Part shown: piece by piece, positions 43,413-53,540 of the stretch
How positions within the stretch are numbered: the stretch's first letter is position 1
How the letters are laid out: the number at the start of each line of letters is the position of its first letter
Assembly (NCBI GenBank): GCA_019055375.1
Contig: JAHQIW010007074.1
Span: forward strand, 62,001-126,000
Reading direction: 5' to 3'
DNA: 64,000 nt
Source: Parelaphostrongylus tenuis
Taxonomy: Eukaryota > Nematoda > Chromadorea > Rhabditida > Metastrongylidae
Position numbers and translations under genes: made by a program
Notes under the pieces: model-generated
What the model was told of the DNA's origin: nothing
The model's input: the letters and a program-made list of their open reading frames with translations, nothing else
Database searches by the model: none

Positions 43413-45835
43413 TGCAGGCAAAATAAACACTTTAGATAGACTTTAACTTGTCTGCCTCTAATAGACGTAATCCTTTAACACCAGCCAAGGCGTCACGTGT
43501 AATATAAGAAGGCTTTTGTGGAGCACAAATGCGAATAAATTAATCGAAAGAAAGAAATGCCAGGGTCTGCGCGTGATTTGTGATAACAAGTGGTGTAAGA
43601 AACATATCAGTGCTGAATTTTTTGAAAAAAAAAGAAATTTCAAATAGGTAGATCTAAACAATTTCTGTCGATTTCTTTGTGTGACATTAGGGAAACGACT
43701 ATTGGTGAGACGAAGAAACGTATTCTGTGAAGCATTCTGTCAAGGAGCCACTAGCTTCTACTAAAAAAAAAGAAGACTCATTGAACTTTCCTCGGTATGC
43801 GTGTTCAGCTATCATATTTGAATGATTATCGCAGTCTGAGTCTTCACCCCGTATGCCATTCCATTGATGCTCTTTATTCAACGAGAAGGAGATTCGAAAG
43901 TCTACTGGCGAACCTTTATTTTGCTCAAAATGAAACGAATGGCACCATTCCACATCGTATTAGATTATGCCTTTATTCAAGCTTGCCATTCGAAACTGCA
44001 GCAGATTAAACATTGAGAGTTCGTTGAAATCTCAAAAATTTATAACATTTGGGAGTGGATTTGCTTCGATCCACTACATTCCTTATAGAGGGACACGCGC
44101 TCATTAAACTGCTCAGACTGCTTGAGTGAAAATTACGTTTATAAAATTTTGTCAAGTGCTGGTAGCGATTCCTCCATAATTAAAGATATTGAACATTAAA
44201 TGATGATGGAGCTTATGTGAGATCTGATAGATGGAGGAAGGCTTCTCTACACTAACAGTTGGTACACGAATTCTTATGGCGGACCTTCTGCGGAAAAGGA
44301 CCCATTTAATTATTCAGTGTTGCAAAAAAAGGTAAATAATTTCTCAACAAATGGTTTATTGGGAGGTGAAGAAAGGAGAATAGTTGTCGGAATGGGAGTG
44401 ATCTAAGGGAGACAATAGAGATAAAGAGAAACAACAAATTCTGCAACCTTTCAGACATCGAGTTTGTTCCAAGATGGCAAACTTCCATCTGACCCAAAAG
44501 GACAGGCGACTTCTTGAGGTAGCAGCCTTCACCATGTATCGTCTCTAACTTCTGCATTAGAGAAGTAAGCATTCCATACTCATTAACTTGCACGGCTCGT
44601 GAAGGAGAAACTAGTTTTTCTACAAATAGATGAACGATATGACTGCAACAAAGCTCTAACGAAACCGCTGTTAGAAACCTCACTATCAAAATAGAAAGGG
44701 CCAACGAGATTAATTACTTCTCAGGGAAACTTGGAGCAGGATATCAAATTTGAAGTGGGAACCGTCTTGTACTACAGTCCATAGCGAGTCTATTTTATGT
44801 GAATTCGTTTTTCCAGATAAGAAGAAACAGCTGATAATTTTGAGTCTTTGAAGGACATTTTCTATGTGGATTGAGTACTATTTTAACAAACAAAGAATGC
44901 CTTTTTTAACATCTCTGTGCTAACAATATTCTGTATTGGAATCGATTACTGACTACTGGAAAGATCGTGTTTGGTGAATTAATTTTCATATGGTGAGTAG
45001 ATGTAAGAAAACTAGACCAAAAAAGCAGTCGCTGAGTCGAAAGAGCTCAAAGTTGTGGCAGCGTCGCCTCATTTTTGCGAAAAAACGGTTTGGACCACAT
45101 TTTTAGTTCCATTAAGGAGTGCCTGCAAAGAGGAGGAGACTGAAGCTCAGTCCTGCTGACACATCTAGTACAACAAATCGTTAGTATCAGCTGCAAAAGT
45201 TTGAGATAGTTTGTTGCAGGCGGAAAAGTTGTTAAAAGAAACTCAACGATTAGTTTGAAGAACCAAAGTTGGGATCTGTATAACTACTTGATCCACTGTC
45301 ATCCTTTGAGAGCGAAAATAGGACAGCCACTATGCTACGCCTCAATATGAAATTGATAAAGAATTTTTTTTATGCCAAATATTTCTATTTTGCAATGCCG
45401 TCTCGGGCTCTAAAACTCTCACTAGGGAAAACCTCTCTTGATTCTACTGCAAGGTCTGATTTACGATTTAAAACATGAAGTTAGGCATAACTCTAAGGCG
45501 AGACAATTTCTCATCCAACTTCTTATGTTAGAAGCTATAAATTACAATGGTTCTCGAAAGTCATGTTTTATCTCATCATCAGAATTCCAGAGCAGTGAAA
45601 CACACCTCATATTGCTATTTTAGCCAAGAAGGATGTGAAGAAATCTCCTCAATTATCATTTGACCTGCTCATTCGCTGAATTTTGCGTGCTGCTCACGAA
45701 TAATATCATCTTATACTGCAAAAGTCATGGACGTAGACTTTGAATTAAGCACAGACATTTGAGCACCGCAGAATTGTGATGACGACCATACTACGTGAAT
45801 CACATCCAAATCTTTTCCGGGTCTTAGAATTCCGT
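43413..45835. other. Mostly unassigned
   Basis: Contains coding-like frames without clear exon structure: 43699-43953 minus (NKEHQWNGIRGEDSDCDNHS) and 45438-45623 plus (YDLKHEVRHNSKARQFL). Nothing was recognised beyond the frame listed separately at 44306-44704. Confidence 0.3.
44306..44704 (-). CDS. Unrecognised open frame, possible exon
   Basis: A 132-codon frame, long for this composition. The likely coding part is SPSRAVQVNEYGMLTSLMQK, then LETIHGEGCYLKKSPVLLGQ, then MEVCHLGTNSMSERL. The flanks are hydrophobic and may be intronic (GTTTCAG-like signals not convincing). No family recognised. Confidence 0.25.
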   Translation of the reverse strand: MALSILIVRFLTAVSLELCCSHIVHLFVEKLVSPSRAVQVNEYGMLTSLMQKLETIHGEGCYLKKSPVLLGQMEVCHLGTNSMSERLQNLLFLFISIVSLRSLPFRQLFSFLHLPINHLLRNYLPFFATLNN

Positions 45836-46149
45836 TAAGAGTTCAATGTACTCTTTGCTTTAACCTTTATCGACAGCGAAAAAGCGTATGACAGTCCAGA
45901 AACAAATGCGATCCTGTGTTCGTAGACCATAGCAAAGCAGCCCTCTATGAGAGCTCTCGTTTTATGATGTAGTAGCTGCAGAGCAAAATTACGTTTATGT
46001 TGATTCTTTATCAATGTCATGTAAAATGGGTTAAGAAAAAGCCTGAAACCTCTTCAAAGCTGTTCACAGCAGCGTTACAGTGTATTGGGTTGTTCCATAA
46101 CTTCTTTCGCATTTGGATCCTTTTGTTATCAATTGTTAGTTCTTTTATG

Positions 46150-46495
46150 AGATCATACCTTTCGTTTCGACTACCGTTTTGTTTTCTTAAAACCACGCTC
46201 AAACTGCGACATATCTCGTAAGGTATGATATATCAAGGATACCAGCTAAGAGCAATCGAGTGTACAACATTGTATCTTCGGTGATAATCTCTTTTGACAT
46301 ACAGTGTAAAATGTTCGTCATCGCTTACTCTTAGTAAAGGGTACTGAGCGCTCCGAAAGGATTGGCAAAAGACGAGAAGGGTACAGCCCGACTGATGAGA
46401 CCGAAACACGTGTATCGGGCTCTATAAGTCAGCCCATATAACAGACCACATGACATGTTGACTCAGATAATAGTTACGACTTATGAGATCAATTA
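46150..46495. mobile_element. Hammerhead-bearing element HF1, stem II deleted
   Basis: Left CATATCTCGTAAGG; right GACATGTTGACTCAGATAAT. The plus motif 46384-46421 keeps stem I AGCCCGA/TCGGGCT, CTGATGA, GAAA and stem III ACACGTGT, but stem II is reduced to GACC directly before GAAA. A GTTTTCTTAAAACCACGCTC terminal word lies at 46181. Confidence 0.6.
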
Positions 46496-46516
46496 ATCAA
46501 TAGCGCAATTATCATC

Positions 46517-46681
46517 ATGATCAATGACAAGCAGCCATTTTCTGAGAATAAATTAGAAGCCCTCCTCCCAGAAAGAATTATTCTAGGGATCAAAGAACAC
46601 GATGGGGTCACTTTTGAGGCGTTCGTGGTCTTTAATCCGATGGAGCAATATGAGGACTATACGGTGGATGTGGTACCGTGA
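46517..46681 (+). CDS. Small open frame, chromo-shadow-like fragment
   Basis: A 54-codon ATG frame: INDKQPFSENKLEALLPERI, then ILGIKEHDGVTFEAFVVFNP, ending YEDYTVDVV. The pattern PERIILGIKEHDG...FEAFVVF recalls the start of chromo-shadow domains (PEKIIGxxxxxGxxxFLVKFK), but the C-terminal half is absent. A GTACCG follows GATGTG as a possible donor. It is squeezed inside an RTE relic between insertions, so it may be a retroposed or captured exon. Confidence 0.35.
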   Translation: MINDKQPFSENKLEALLPERIILGIKEHDGVTFEAFVVFNPMEQYEDYTVDVVP

Positions 46682-47156
46682 TTCAGCCCTTTCTCCAAAA
46701 TGTCGCGGTCAACTTTATATTATGGGGTAGTCAGTCAATGCATGAGATGGCCATCGAGACATCGCTTGCGGTAGCTCATTTCACTTGGCGAGCGATATTG
46801 CTATAACGGTATGGCTAAAGGTACTAGAACATTTGCCAACATAATGCAGCCTTTCGGAAATAACTTGATATGAAATAGGAAAATAAACTAAATAAAATCG
46901 TAGTGCGAGAGATACGGAACAACCCTATTATGGAGTAGCTTGACTGGGACACGAGGAGGTGCACATGGACGACAAATCCTTGTCAAATATTTATTATGGC
47001 AGTGACTTTGCCATCTATCCAGAGACCACAGATGCGTAAACAATGCTCAAGGAACTCAACGAAATGGAGAAAAGGATTAGGGAAAAAGAGTAGAGAATTA
47101 TAAGCATAGCAGAGATCCAGTTTATGCAGAACCAAACGAGCGAAGGTGAACAAACG

Positions 47157-47430
47157 CCACAAAGTCACTTTTCGAGCCATGCATGTAGTCAGTTATATAG
47201 GGCTGACTTATAGAGCCCGATACACGTGTTTCGACCTTGACAGTTTCATTAGTCGGGCGGTACCCTTCCGTTATTTGCCAATTCTCTTTTGACTGATGAG
47301 ACTGTCAAGGTCCATACACGTGTATCGGGCTCTATGAGTCAGCCCTATATAACTGACCACATGCGTGGCTCAAAAAGTGATTATCTGGCATATTAAAATT
47401 TGAGCGTGGTCTTAAGAAAACACTCGAAAT
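47157..47430. mobile_element. Hammerhead-bearing foldback element HF1 with target-site duplication
   Basis: Inserted in the RTE relic. The left flank GAAGGTGAACAAACG (47142-47156) is repeated on the right as GAAAGGTGAACTAACG (47431-47446), and the RTE frame resumes exactly there. Arms: GAGCCATGCATGTAGTCAG at the left and its complement at 47350. Minus motif 47215-47258: stem I GCCCGA/TCGGGC and GTCGAAAC present, core mutated to CTAATGA. Plus motif 47288-47330: core CTGATGAGAC intact, GAAA mutated to CATA. Confidence 0.78.
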
Positions 47431-47719
47431 GAAAGGTGAACTAACGGATTTTCCCTGCTATATAGGAGGCTCGCATATTCTGAATATTCATCCATATTCA
47501 AATAGAAGAAAAGAACGCGATCAGCACTCTGACTCCAATCACCGAGCTATGAGGTCCATAACGTCGTGTTTTCAAAATGCAGTTCTCCCAATGCCTCTGT
47601 ATGCGGCAGAGGTGTGAGCTAATACTTCAACCACTTCAAGACCTCTACGCACCACTTACAAAGCGTTTGAACGATGAGATGTTTGCATAGATCAATTTCC
47701 ACTCATACTGTATATCCCA

Positions 47720-48090
47720 GATGCACATCTTATTTCTCCGAATGTTCTCTTTTCCTCGAGACACATGAAAATACAAATCGATAGCGGGACACAAATGGGC
47801 CAGTTTTATAATGAGAAAAATTTATAAAAGTAGACAAAAAAGTGGAGTGGCCTCTAAGGGAATTAACACATCCATCCTGAGGAGCATCCATACGAAGGGC
47901 GACGACTGCGTGAGAAAAAAGCGAATAGAAAATGTGCTGTTGGAAGCCGCATCACCAATGAAAGTGGGTTATCCAAGTGTTCAAGTAAATACGTATTGAT
48001 CACAAGCTGTAGCTCGTGTATAGAAACTAAAAAGATAAGAAATAAGAACAGTGTTGAAATGCGATCTACAATGAACCTCACCTCTTTATT
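47720..48090. other. No gene recognised
   Basis: Tail of RTE-derived DNA and unassigned sequence. Short frames only (47811-47999 plus; 47863-48081 minus). Confidence 0.3.
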
Positions 48091-48094
48091 TGAC

Positions 48095-48570
48095 TGCTTT
48101 TATAGATATCGCTCAAAAATAATAATCTGATAACATTATAACATGTTTTGAGCCTTTCATAAGGCCTGGTATGGCACTTATACAGTACTAGACAGACTTG
48201 TTTCGCCTTCCCAAACTCATCCGTAGTATTATCAGATTATTACTGATTTTGAGCGAGTTCTATAAAAGCAGTCGAATGAAAGAGGTATGATTCATTTCAC
48301 CAGCCACGAGCTCGACTGTTGATCTCTGCAATATCGGGAGATTTTAGCACCTCAATTGCGATGATTTGTTATTCGGCGGCGATTTCTTTATATACAGTGG
48401 TGTGTCCTCTTGCAAGAAATCGGCCAAACCGAAAGGCACCATACTACTGATGAACGTGGAAGGGCGAAACAGACCTGTCTAATACTGTACTATAAGCGCC
48501 ATATCAGGCCTCATAAAAGGCTCAAAAAATGTCATCTTATTACCAGGTTATGATGAATCACAATGGTGAA
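48095..48570. mobile_element. Hammerhead-bearing foldback elements, family HF2
   Basis: Terminal words TTTGACTGCTTTTATAGA (left) and, inverted, TCTATAAAAGCAGTCGAA (48262) delimit one copy. A related arm ends near 48560 (GCCATATCAGGCCTCATAAA). Minus motif 48181-48228: stem I ATACTA/TAGTAC, stem II GTTT/AGGC around GGGA, GAA box, stem III ACA/TGT, C17; the core reads CGGATGA. Plus motif 48440-48490: core CTGATGA and GAAACAG...CTGTC intact, but stem II pairs poorly. Confidence 0.62.
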
Positions 48571-49730
48571 CTCATACTTGTTTAACTCGGATTCGCCTTG
48601 GAAAATTCACCTCGATAATCTAGTCATCATTTCATCAAACCAGAGAGCTCTTTTTAGACATCAAATTCCACTGTTCATGTAAAGTCGTTTCCTGACTCTT
48701 CGTTGCTCTCATTCTCTGTGCTGCTCTCTTCAGCGCGATAGTCTTTCCGAACAAAATGAGCTCGTGCGAAAAGGCTTCTTGTAAATTATTAACTGAAGAA
48801 AGCAGGTTTCCGCGGACTACGTTTCACATAGCATTTGAATTGAGCAAGCTGCCGGTCAAGCAGTCAAATACGTTACAAAAGCTCCGGATATCAAAGTACA
48901 ATGCGAGAAAAAAGTGCATAGAGTAAAGTGCACATACTTAAGGACTTAGAATAGAAACGACTTATATAAATGGGACTTGGCAGAGTAAGCGTAATTGCTG
49001 AGACGTTTTCGTCAACAAACCATTATTATGGATTTTTTCTGCACTGTCATTACCCTGTTGCTATCCTTATATCTTTTTTTGCCGTGTATGGCCTTGACTA
49101 TAGCCATTGTATTCCACTGACAACATGCTTCTCATTTCTTAATTTCGCCTTTTCACATTGTGAAAAGCGCTTTGAGCAATAGTCTGAAGACCTATGACAT
49201 ATAGTTTTCTGTTAAAAAATCTTGCAAACCATTTGAAACAGTTCTGTTTAAGCTTTTCTCCAATAAAGAATTTGTCCTCTTATCATTCTGAAAGTATGAG
49301 CACTTTTGTAATTCCATGATATTGCTGTCTAATTGTCAATTTGATTTCAAGGAAATCTTGAGAACAAAGAAAATACTCATCTCGTAAAGTCGACTCCGAT
49401 GTGCGCCATACTGTTAGTCGATTCTTATGGCTAGTAGCAGGTGCTAATATTAATCTTATTCTACGGAGTTGGAGATTATTAACGGTCATCAAGGTGACAA
49501 GATCATTCATAAATAATCATAATGGGTGACGTACATTGCAGAACGAAAGGCGATACTGCTGATATGTCGCCACAAAGTCTTTCCTCCACAAATGCTTATG
49601 GTCCCGTTATTGATTTTGCGACAATGACTTCCTTACTCTCAGGTTCCATAAGATCGATAGCGTGGAATTCGCCTCGGAATTCATAAGTTGAAGAGAGTCA
49701 CCTGGAAGAACTATTGTAATGCTAGTGATA
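48571..49730. other. No gene recognised
   Basis: Unassigned AT-rich sequence. TGATATGTCGCCACAAAGTC at 49560 recurs diverged near 49890 and 37505, marking a further low-copy repeat family. Confidence 0.35.
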
Positions 49731-49734
49731 TAAG

Positions 49735-49805
49735 ACATGGTGTAGGCGTGTATAGTGAAGTGATTAGAACTGCCCTGTTACGTGAACGCTGAGGTCTAGT
49801 CCCAT
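49735..49805 (+). repeat. tRNA-like sequence
   Basis: GTGTATAGTGAAGTGATTAG, then GCTGAGGTCTAGTCCC: tRNA-like spacing with a weak B box, between two direct repeats of the TGTCACCAAAAGTCTT type. Confidence 0.35.
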
Positions 49806-49959
49806 ACTCCGAGATCGTGGAGAAATTCATTTCTGAGGCTCTGTCAGAGTGACAGCGAAATGACTGAGAGGATATAGGCTGACATATATCGATAAGTCAC
49901 CAAAAGTCTTTGTGAATGCCAAGTTTCAGCCACCCATACGGACACTTAGGAAGTCGAGT

Positions 49960-51058
49960 GCATGGAGTTTCTTCTCAGCAATTCATTAATTCGTAGCGTT
50001 TTTACCGTATTATACGTATGAGTTTTTGTTATTCGTAATTAATCAAATGCGTCGTAATCTACAATTCAACCATCAGCTGTTGATTAATGGGCTTGCCACC
50101 ACATGAACGAACCTTTGGAAAAAGTGACTTAACTACATGTAAATAAATTTAATCGAATAGTTTTAGTAGGTTTTCATTTCCATAGATAATCATAGATTTG
50201 GAGTTTCATCCGTCCAAAGATCTTAATTTCCTGAGAATTTCCAAACTAGAGCAGCAGAATCATTCACTTACGCGCAAACATTTTGACGAAGTCGCATGCA
50301 CGGCCCACCTATGTAAGATTGATCAACACCAAGAGCTTTATCTTTCCTTCGTCCTCCTTGTCATATTTGGGTATCGAGAAAAAAAAATTTTCAAACTTCT
50401 TTATGACGATATATAGAAGCCTTTCTCATCGCTTTATGCAACTCTATGTGCTCTAGTTATTGAGGATTATGGGGGCAAAAAAATTCATTCCTTCCGCGGT
50501 CGTTGACACATTGTCTTCTACTCTAAATTTATACGAAACGCTCTAGACGAAATACTCTAAAATTTGTAGAATTTGGGCTGACTTAGAGTAATCTTTCATC
50601 GTTTAATTTTTTTGACTTTTGATTGCAAGACTATAATTTTAAAACGATTCATGGTTATGTATCCATTAGTTTCTTTAACACTCTTCCTTCAAAGTCTAGC
50701 CGCTTTGCCGGCGCCCAAAGTAGGCTCGCCGTTTTCAAAGTCCGCTTGGAGCGGAAAAAAAATTCATTGATGGGATTCTGTTGCTCGAGTTTCCAGTGTT
50801 TAATGTAACTTTCACATTCACACATCATATGTTACCGTAACACTTGCTTTGCCCACTGATTCAAAAAGACCGCTTCACAGGTGTTGTTTGCTGTTGAGCA
50901 CGATTAGGGATGGGATGGAGAAGAGGGGTTGGCTACGGGCTTGGAGCTGGCGTAATTATGACGGCTCGCCCTTGCTCTTGTGACTCCGCCCAGTCGTATG
51001 GAATTCTTTGGAGAATAGCGTAAATGTAGATTACAACTCTCTTGTGCTATATTCAAAC
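49960..51058. other. Mostly unassigned
   Basis: Contains an S1 SINE 3' fragment at about 50290-50345 (GATTGATCAACACCAAGAGC). A 57-codon minus-strand ATG frame near 50660-50835 (LLWAPAKRLDFEGRVLKKLM) is open but unsupported by splice signals. Confidence 0.35.
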
Positions 51059-51179
51059 CGAATCCGTTAACATGCTTTTCGATTACGTCCGACTTCCTCC
51101 GCATCTCGTCGATCAGCCGAGTCGCAAAGCTCATTATATGCTTGGTCAGCGCATTCTCATTTCCATATTGTATTATGCT
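51059..51179 (-). CDS. Unrecognised exon
   Basis: A CATCATGCAG acceptor opens SIIQYGNENALTKHIMSFAT, then RLIDEMRRKSDVIEKHVNGF, ending in phase 1 at a GTTTGA donor. Strong coding look with an amphipathic helical pattern. If the donor is not used, the frame continues 53 codons (YSPKNSIRLGGVTRARASRH) to a stop at 50904. No partner exon was found. Family unknown. Confidence 0.42.
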
Positions 51180-51639
51180 CTGCATGATGCTATTCCGTCC
51201 GATTATTTACAATAAAAAAACTTATTACAAATTTTGTGGGGTCTCTAATTTCAAAATTAGATTCTCACGTGGTGATCGTCATCACGTCGCTGGCTGTTGT
51301 TTACTTTCGTTCATAAAGTACAGCGGTTCTGTTGTTGGTCCAACCCTCAAAAGATGCGTTAACTATTCAACCCAAAGACATCATTGTGACTATATGGGAA
51401 GGCCTAAAATAATCTGTCGATATATGAAGTCGGTAATTTTCGTATTACCGGATCACTGAGATAGAAGATTGCCAACTTTGATGCTAAGAAAGGCTTGATT
51501 TTTGTACTTTTTTAAGTAGCGCGATCGAAGTCCCTGTGTGTACTGACATGGCTCCTCACTTCACTGCGATATGCACAACAATTTTGTGAAAAAAATAAAT
51601 TCATAATCTCCACTTTGATGAATGGTATTTCATTTCGAA

Positions 51640-51640
51640 T

Positions 51641-51696
<56 letters not shown>

Positions 51697-51812
51697 TATA
51701 TAAATTTGTACATTGATATACATATATATGCATATATATGCATACATGCAGACGTATACATGTATGCGTGTCTATGTACATATGCACATATACATACATA
51801 TGTATATATATA

Positions 51813-51850
<38 letters not shown>
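51640..51850. repeat. Microsatellite, TA and CATATA repeats
   Basis: Dinucleotide TA runs at both ends with CATATA/TATGCA hexamer variants between. The low-complexity Tyr/Ile open frames on both strands here are artefacts of the repeat. Confidence 0.9.
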
Positions 51851-51852
<2 letters not shown>

Positions 51853-51859
51853 TTACAAG

Positions 51860-52690
51860 ATTCCTTTAACAATCAGCTAAGGGCTGGAAATAAATTTCCG
51901 GCGTTACATTTCTTAAGTTAAACCTTCTGTCGTATTTCCCGTAGCCTTTTTCATACGAAAGTTGTCTGATGTCTCCGTTCCATTGTAAGCCTCACCTATT
52001 CATGGCTTTCAAGAAATTGCCCAGGGTTCTCGATTTATACATAATTGGATGGTTTGCGATTGTTTTCTTGACGTGACGTGGAGCTATCGATGAAAAATGG
52101 AGGTAGTGGGTAGTGGGCAAAATGTTATATACTCAGTAGAGTAGACAACCAACATCGAGCATCCACAAGCCCCTTCCACCTCCACATTGATGAAGTGAGG
52201 TTTATGAGTTCATAATTAAAATTAGCAGTTTTGTTCGTAATATCCCTCTATTTGAAGAGAATCTTTATCTAAGTCATCCTCTTTTTGATTTTTAGATAAA
52301 ATTCTCATTGAGGCGGTCCAGATGAATCTTCCAAATCATTGACTGCTCAAATTTCACTTCTTCTCCAAAATTACATGCCTCTCATCATTATGTCAGATTC
52401 CGCAGATTCCACTAAGGTCAAAAAAGTTATTTTCTGGTACGACTTTTCATCTATGGTGATCGAACGTAATCTTTTCCCCTCCCCTTCCTAGAAAATTAGT
52501 TTGAAAACGGAGAGAAGTTTGGTTTACCATTTTCTAGAGTGCCTCATTAATAGGAAGATTTAGCAATAGGTGCATATCGTAGTGGAAAATAAGTTATGAC
52601 TAATGAAGACCACCCAAATCTTTGAGTACTGAAAGAACTCAACCTTATTGAAGAAGCTAGAAAATCTTCACAATTCCAAAGCTAGTAAAA
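51860..52690. other. No gene recognised
   Basis: Nothing with splice signals or motifs was seen. Confidence 0.35.
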
Positions 52691-52695
52691 GGACA

Positions 52696-52944
52696 TTACA
52701 CAGTTTTTAACTTTAATGTGAAAAAGGTATCATGAAATCTGACAGAATCTGAAGGTGATTGATAGACGACATGCTTGAGATCACATGTGTCAGATGTGAA
52801 GAATGAGCACTGAAAGCCGCTCAGAGCACCGCGACTGATGGATGAGATGGCACAGCTCTGAGAGTCCCAATGGCAAACATACATTTTCTCTCTTCCTTCA
52901 ATGCCTGCAACCTTCTTTATATCGCTCTTTCCCTCCGACCGCAA
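52696..52944 (-). CDS. Unrecognised coding-like frame with cysteines
   Basis: An 82-codon frame, GC-richer than its surroundings: EGKSDIKKVAGIEGREKMYV, then CHWDSQSCAISSISRGALSG, then FQCSFFTSDTCDLKHVVYQS, and PSDSVRFHDTFF. Four cysteines in 30 residues suggest a small extracellular or metal-binding module (inference). It opens further upstream without ATG (FLRSEGKSD), so it is probably an internal exon. Plus-strand frames overlap but are hydrophobic and less convincing. Confidence 0.38.
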   Translation of the reverse strand: MRSEGKSDIKKVAGIEGREKMYVCHWDSQSCAISSISRGALSGFQCSFFTSDTCDLKHVVYQSPSDSVRFHDTFFTLKLKTV

Positions 52945-53269
52945 AAATCTCTACGTATGTTCTCCTCAAAACATTCGATTAATAAGCTCACTTTCTTTGG
53001 TCAGCCTTCCCACCTTCTCTTTTATTGCTTTTTTTTTTGTTTCTCCACTTCATCAATATCAACGGATGGCATTAAATGCTCTTCAGGAAATTTCTTGAGT
53101 TTCATGGTAAGCGTAATGGTTATTGTCTTCTATCAACTACTATTTCTTGACCTAGAACTACCAGCTTTCAAGTTGTTTCCTTCTTTTTAACGAAACCGTT
53201 CCCATAATTTTAACGTGATTATAACTTTATAATTACGATAATCATATCCGTCATAAATTTTTTTTGAGT

Positions 53270-53540
53270 TATTTTGAGGTGATGTACTGCATTTTAAGTG
53301 GTATATGTATGTTTCGGCATTATACACACGCCTCATCAATACCGCATGCCTTACGGCTCACCCCTACAACTATAGTAGCACCGCCGAAAATGTATCAATC
53401 TAAACGAAGTGAAAAGATTGCTTGATGTTTCGGTTTTGTTCGATTTCAAGTCATTGGCTCACATCTGGTGGCAAAGCATTTAGCAGTACCTTCCAACCGA
53501 CTGTGTTTGAGACCTCGCTTAAAATTCAATAGACACTGAT
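53270..53540. mobile_element. Hammerhead-bearing repeat, family HF3
   Basis: Minus motif 53298-53345: stem I GCGGTA against TACCAC (one mismatch), core TTGATGA (C3 to U), stem II GGCG/TGCC, box GAAAC, stem III ACAT. The right flank GACCTCGCTTAAAATTCAAT matches the outer words of the 38.9-39.1 kb element. Confidence 0.5.

Larger units (their letters stand above)
45840..47715 (+). mobile_element. RTE reverse-transcriptase relic with nested insertions
   Basis: Pieces appear in RT order: LTFIDSEKAYDSPETNAIL (45850-45915), DWDTRR...DDKSLSNIYYGSDFA (46945-47010, the FADD region), TMLKELNEMEKRIREKE, IQFMQNQTSEGE (to 47150), then after an insertion GELTDFPCYIGGSH, AVLPMPLYAAEV and TSTTSRPLRTTYKAFER (to 47680). 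Stops and frameshifts throughout. HF1 elements interrupt it at about 46150-46495 and 47157-47430, and an unrelated 54-codon frame sits at 46517-46681. Confidence 0.75.

Noticed and set aside
51512..51921. Three overlapping 80-99 codon frames rich in Tyr and Ile
   Set aside because: Translations of a TA/CATATA microsatellite.
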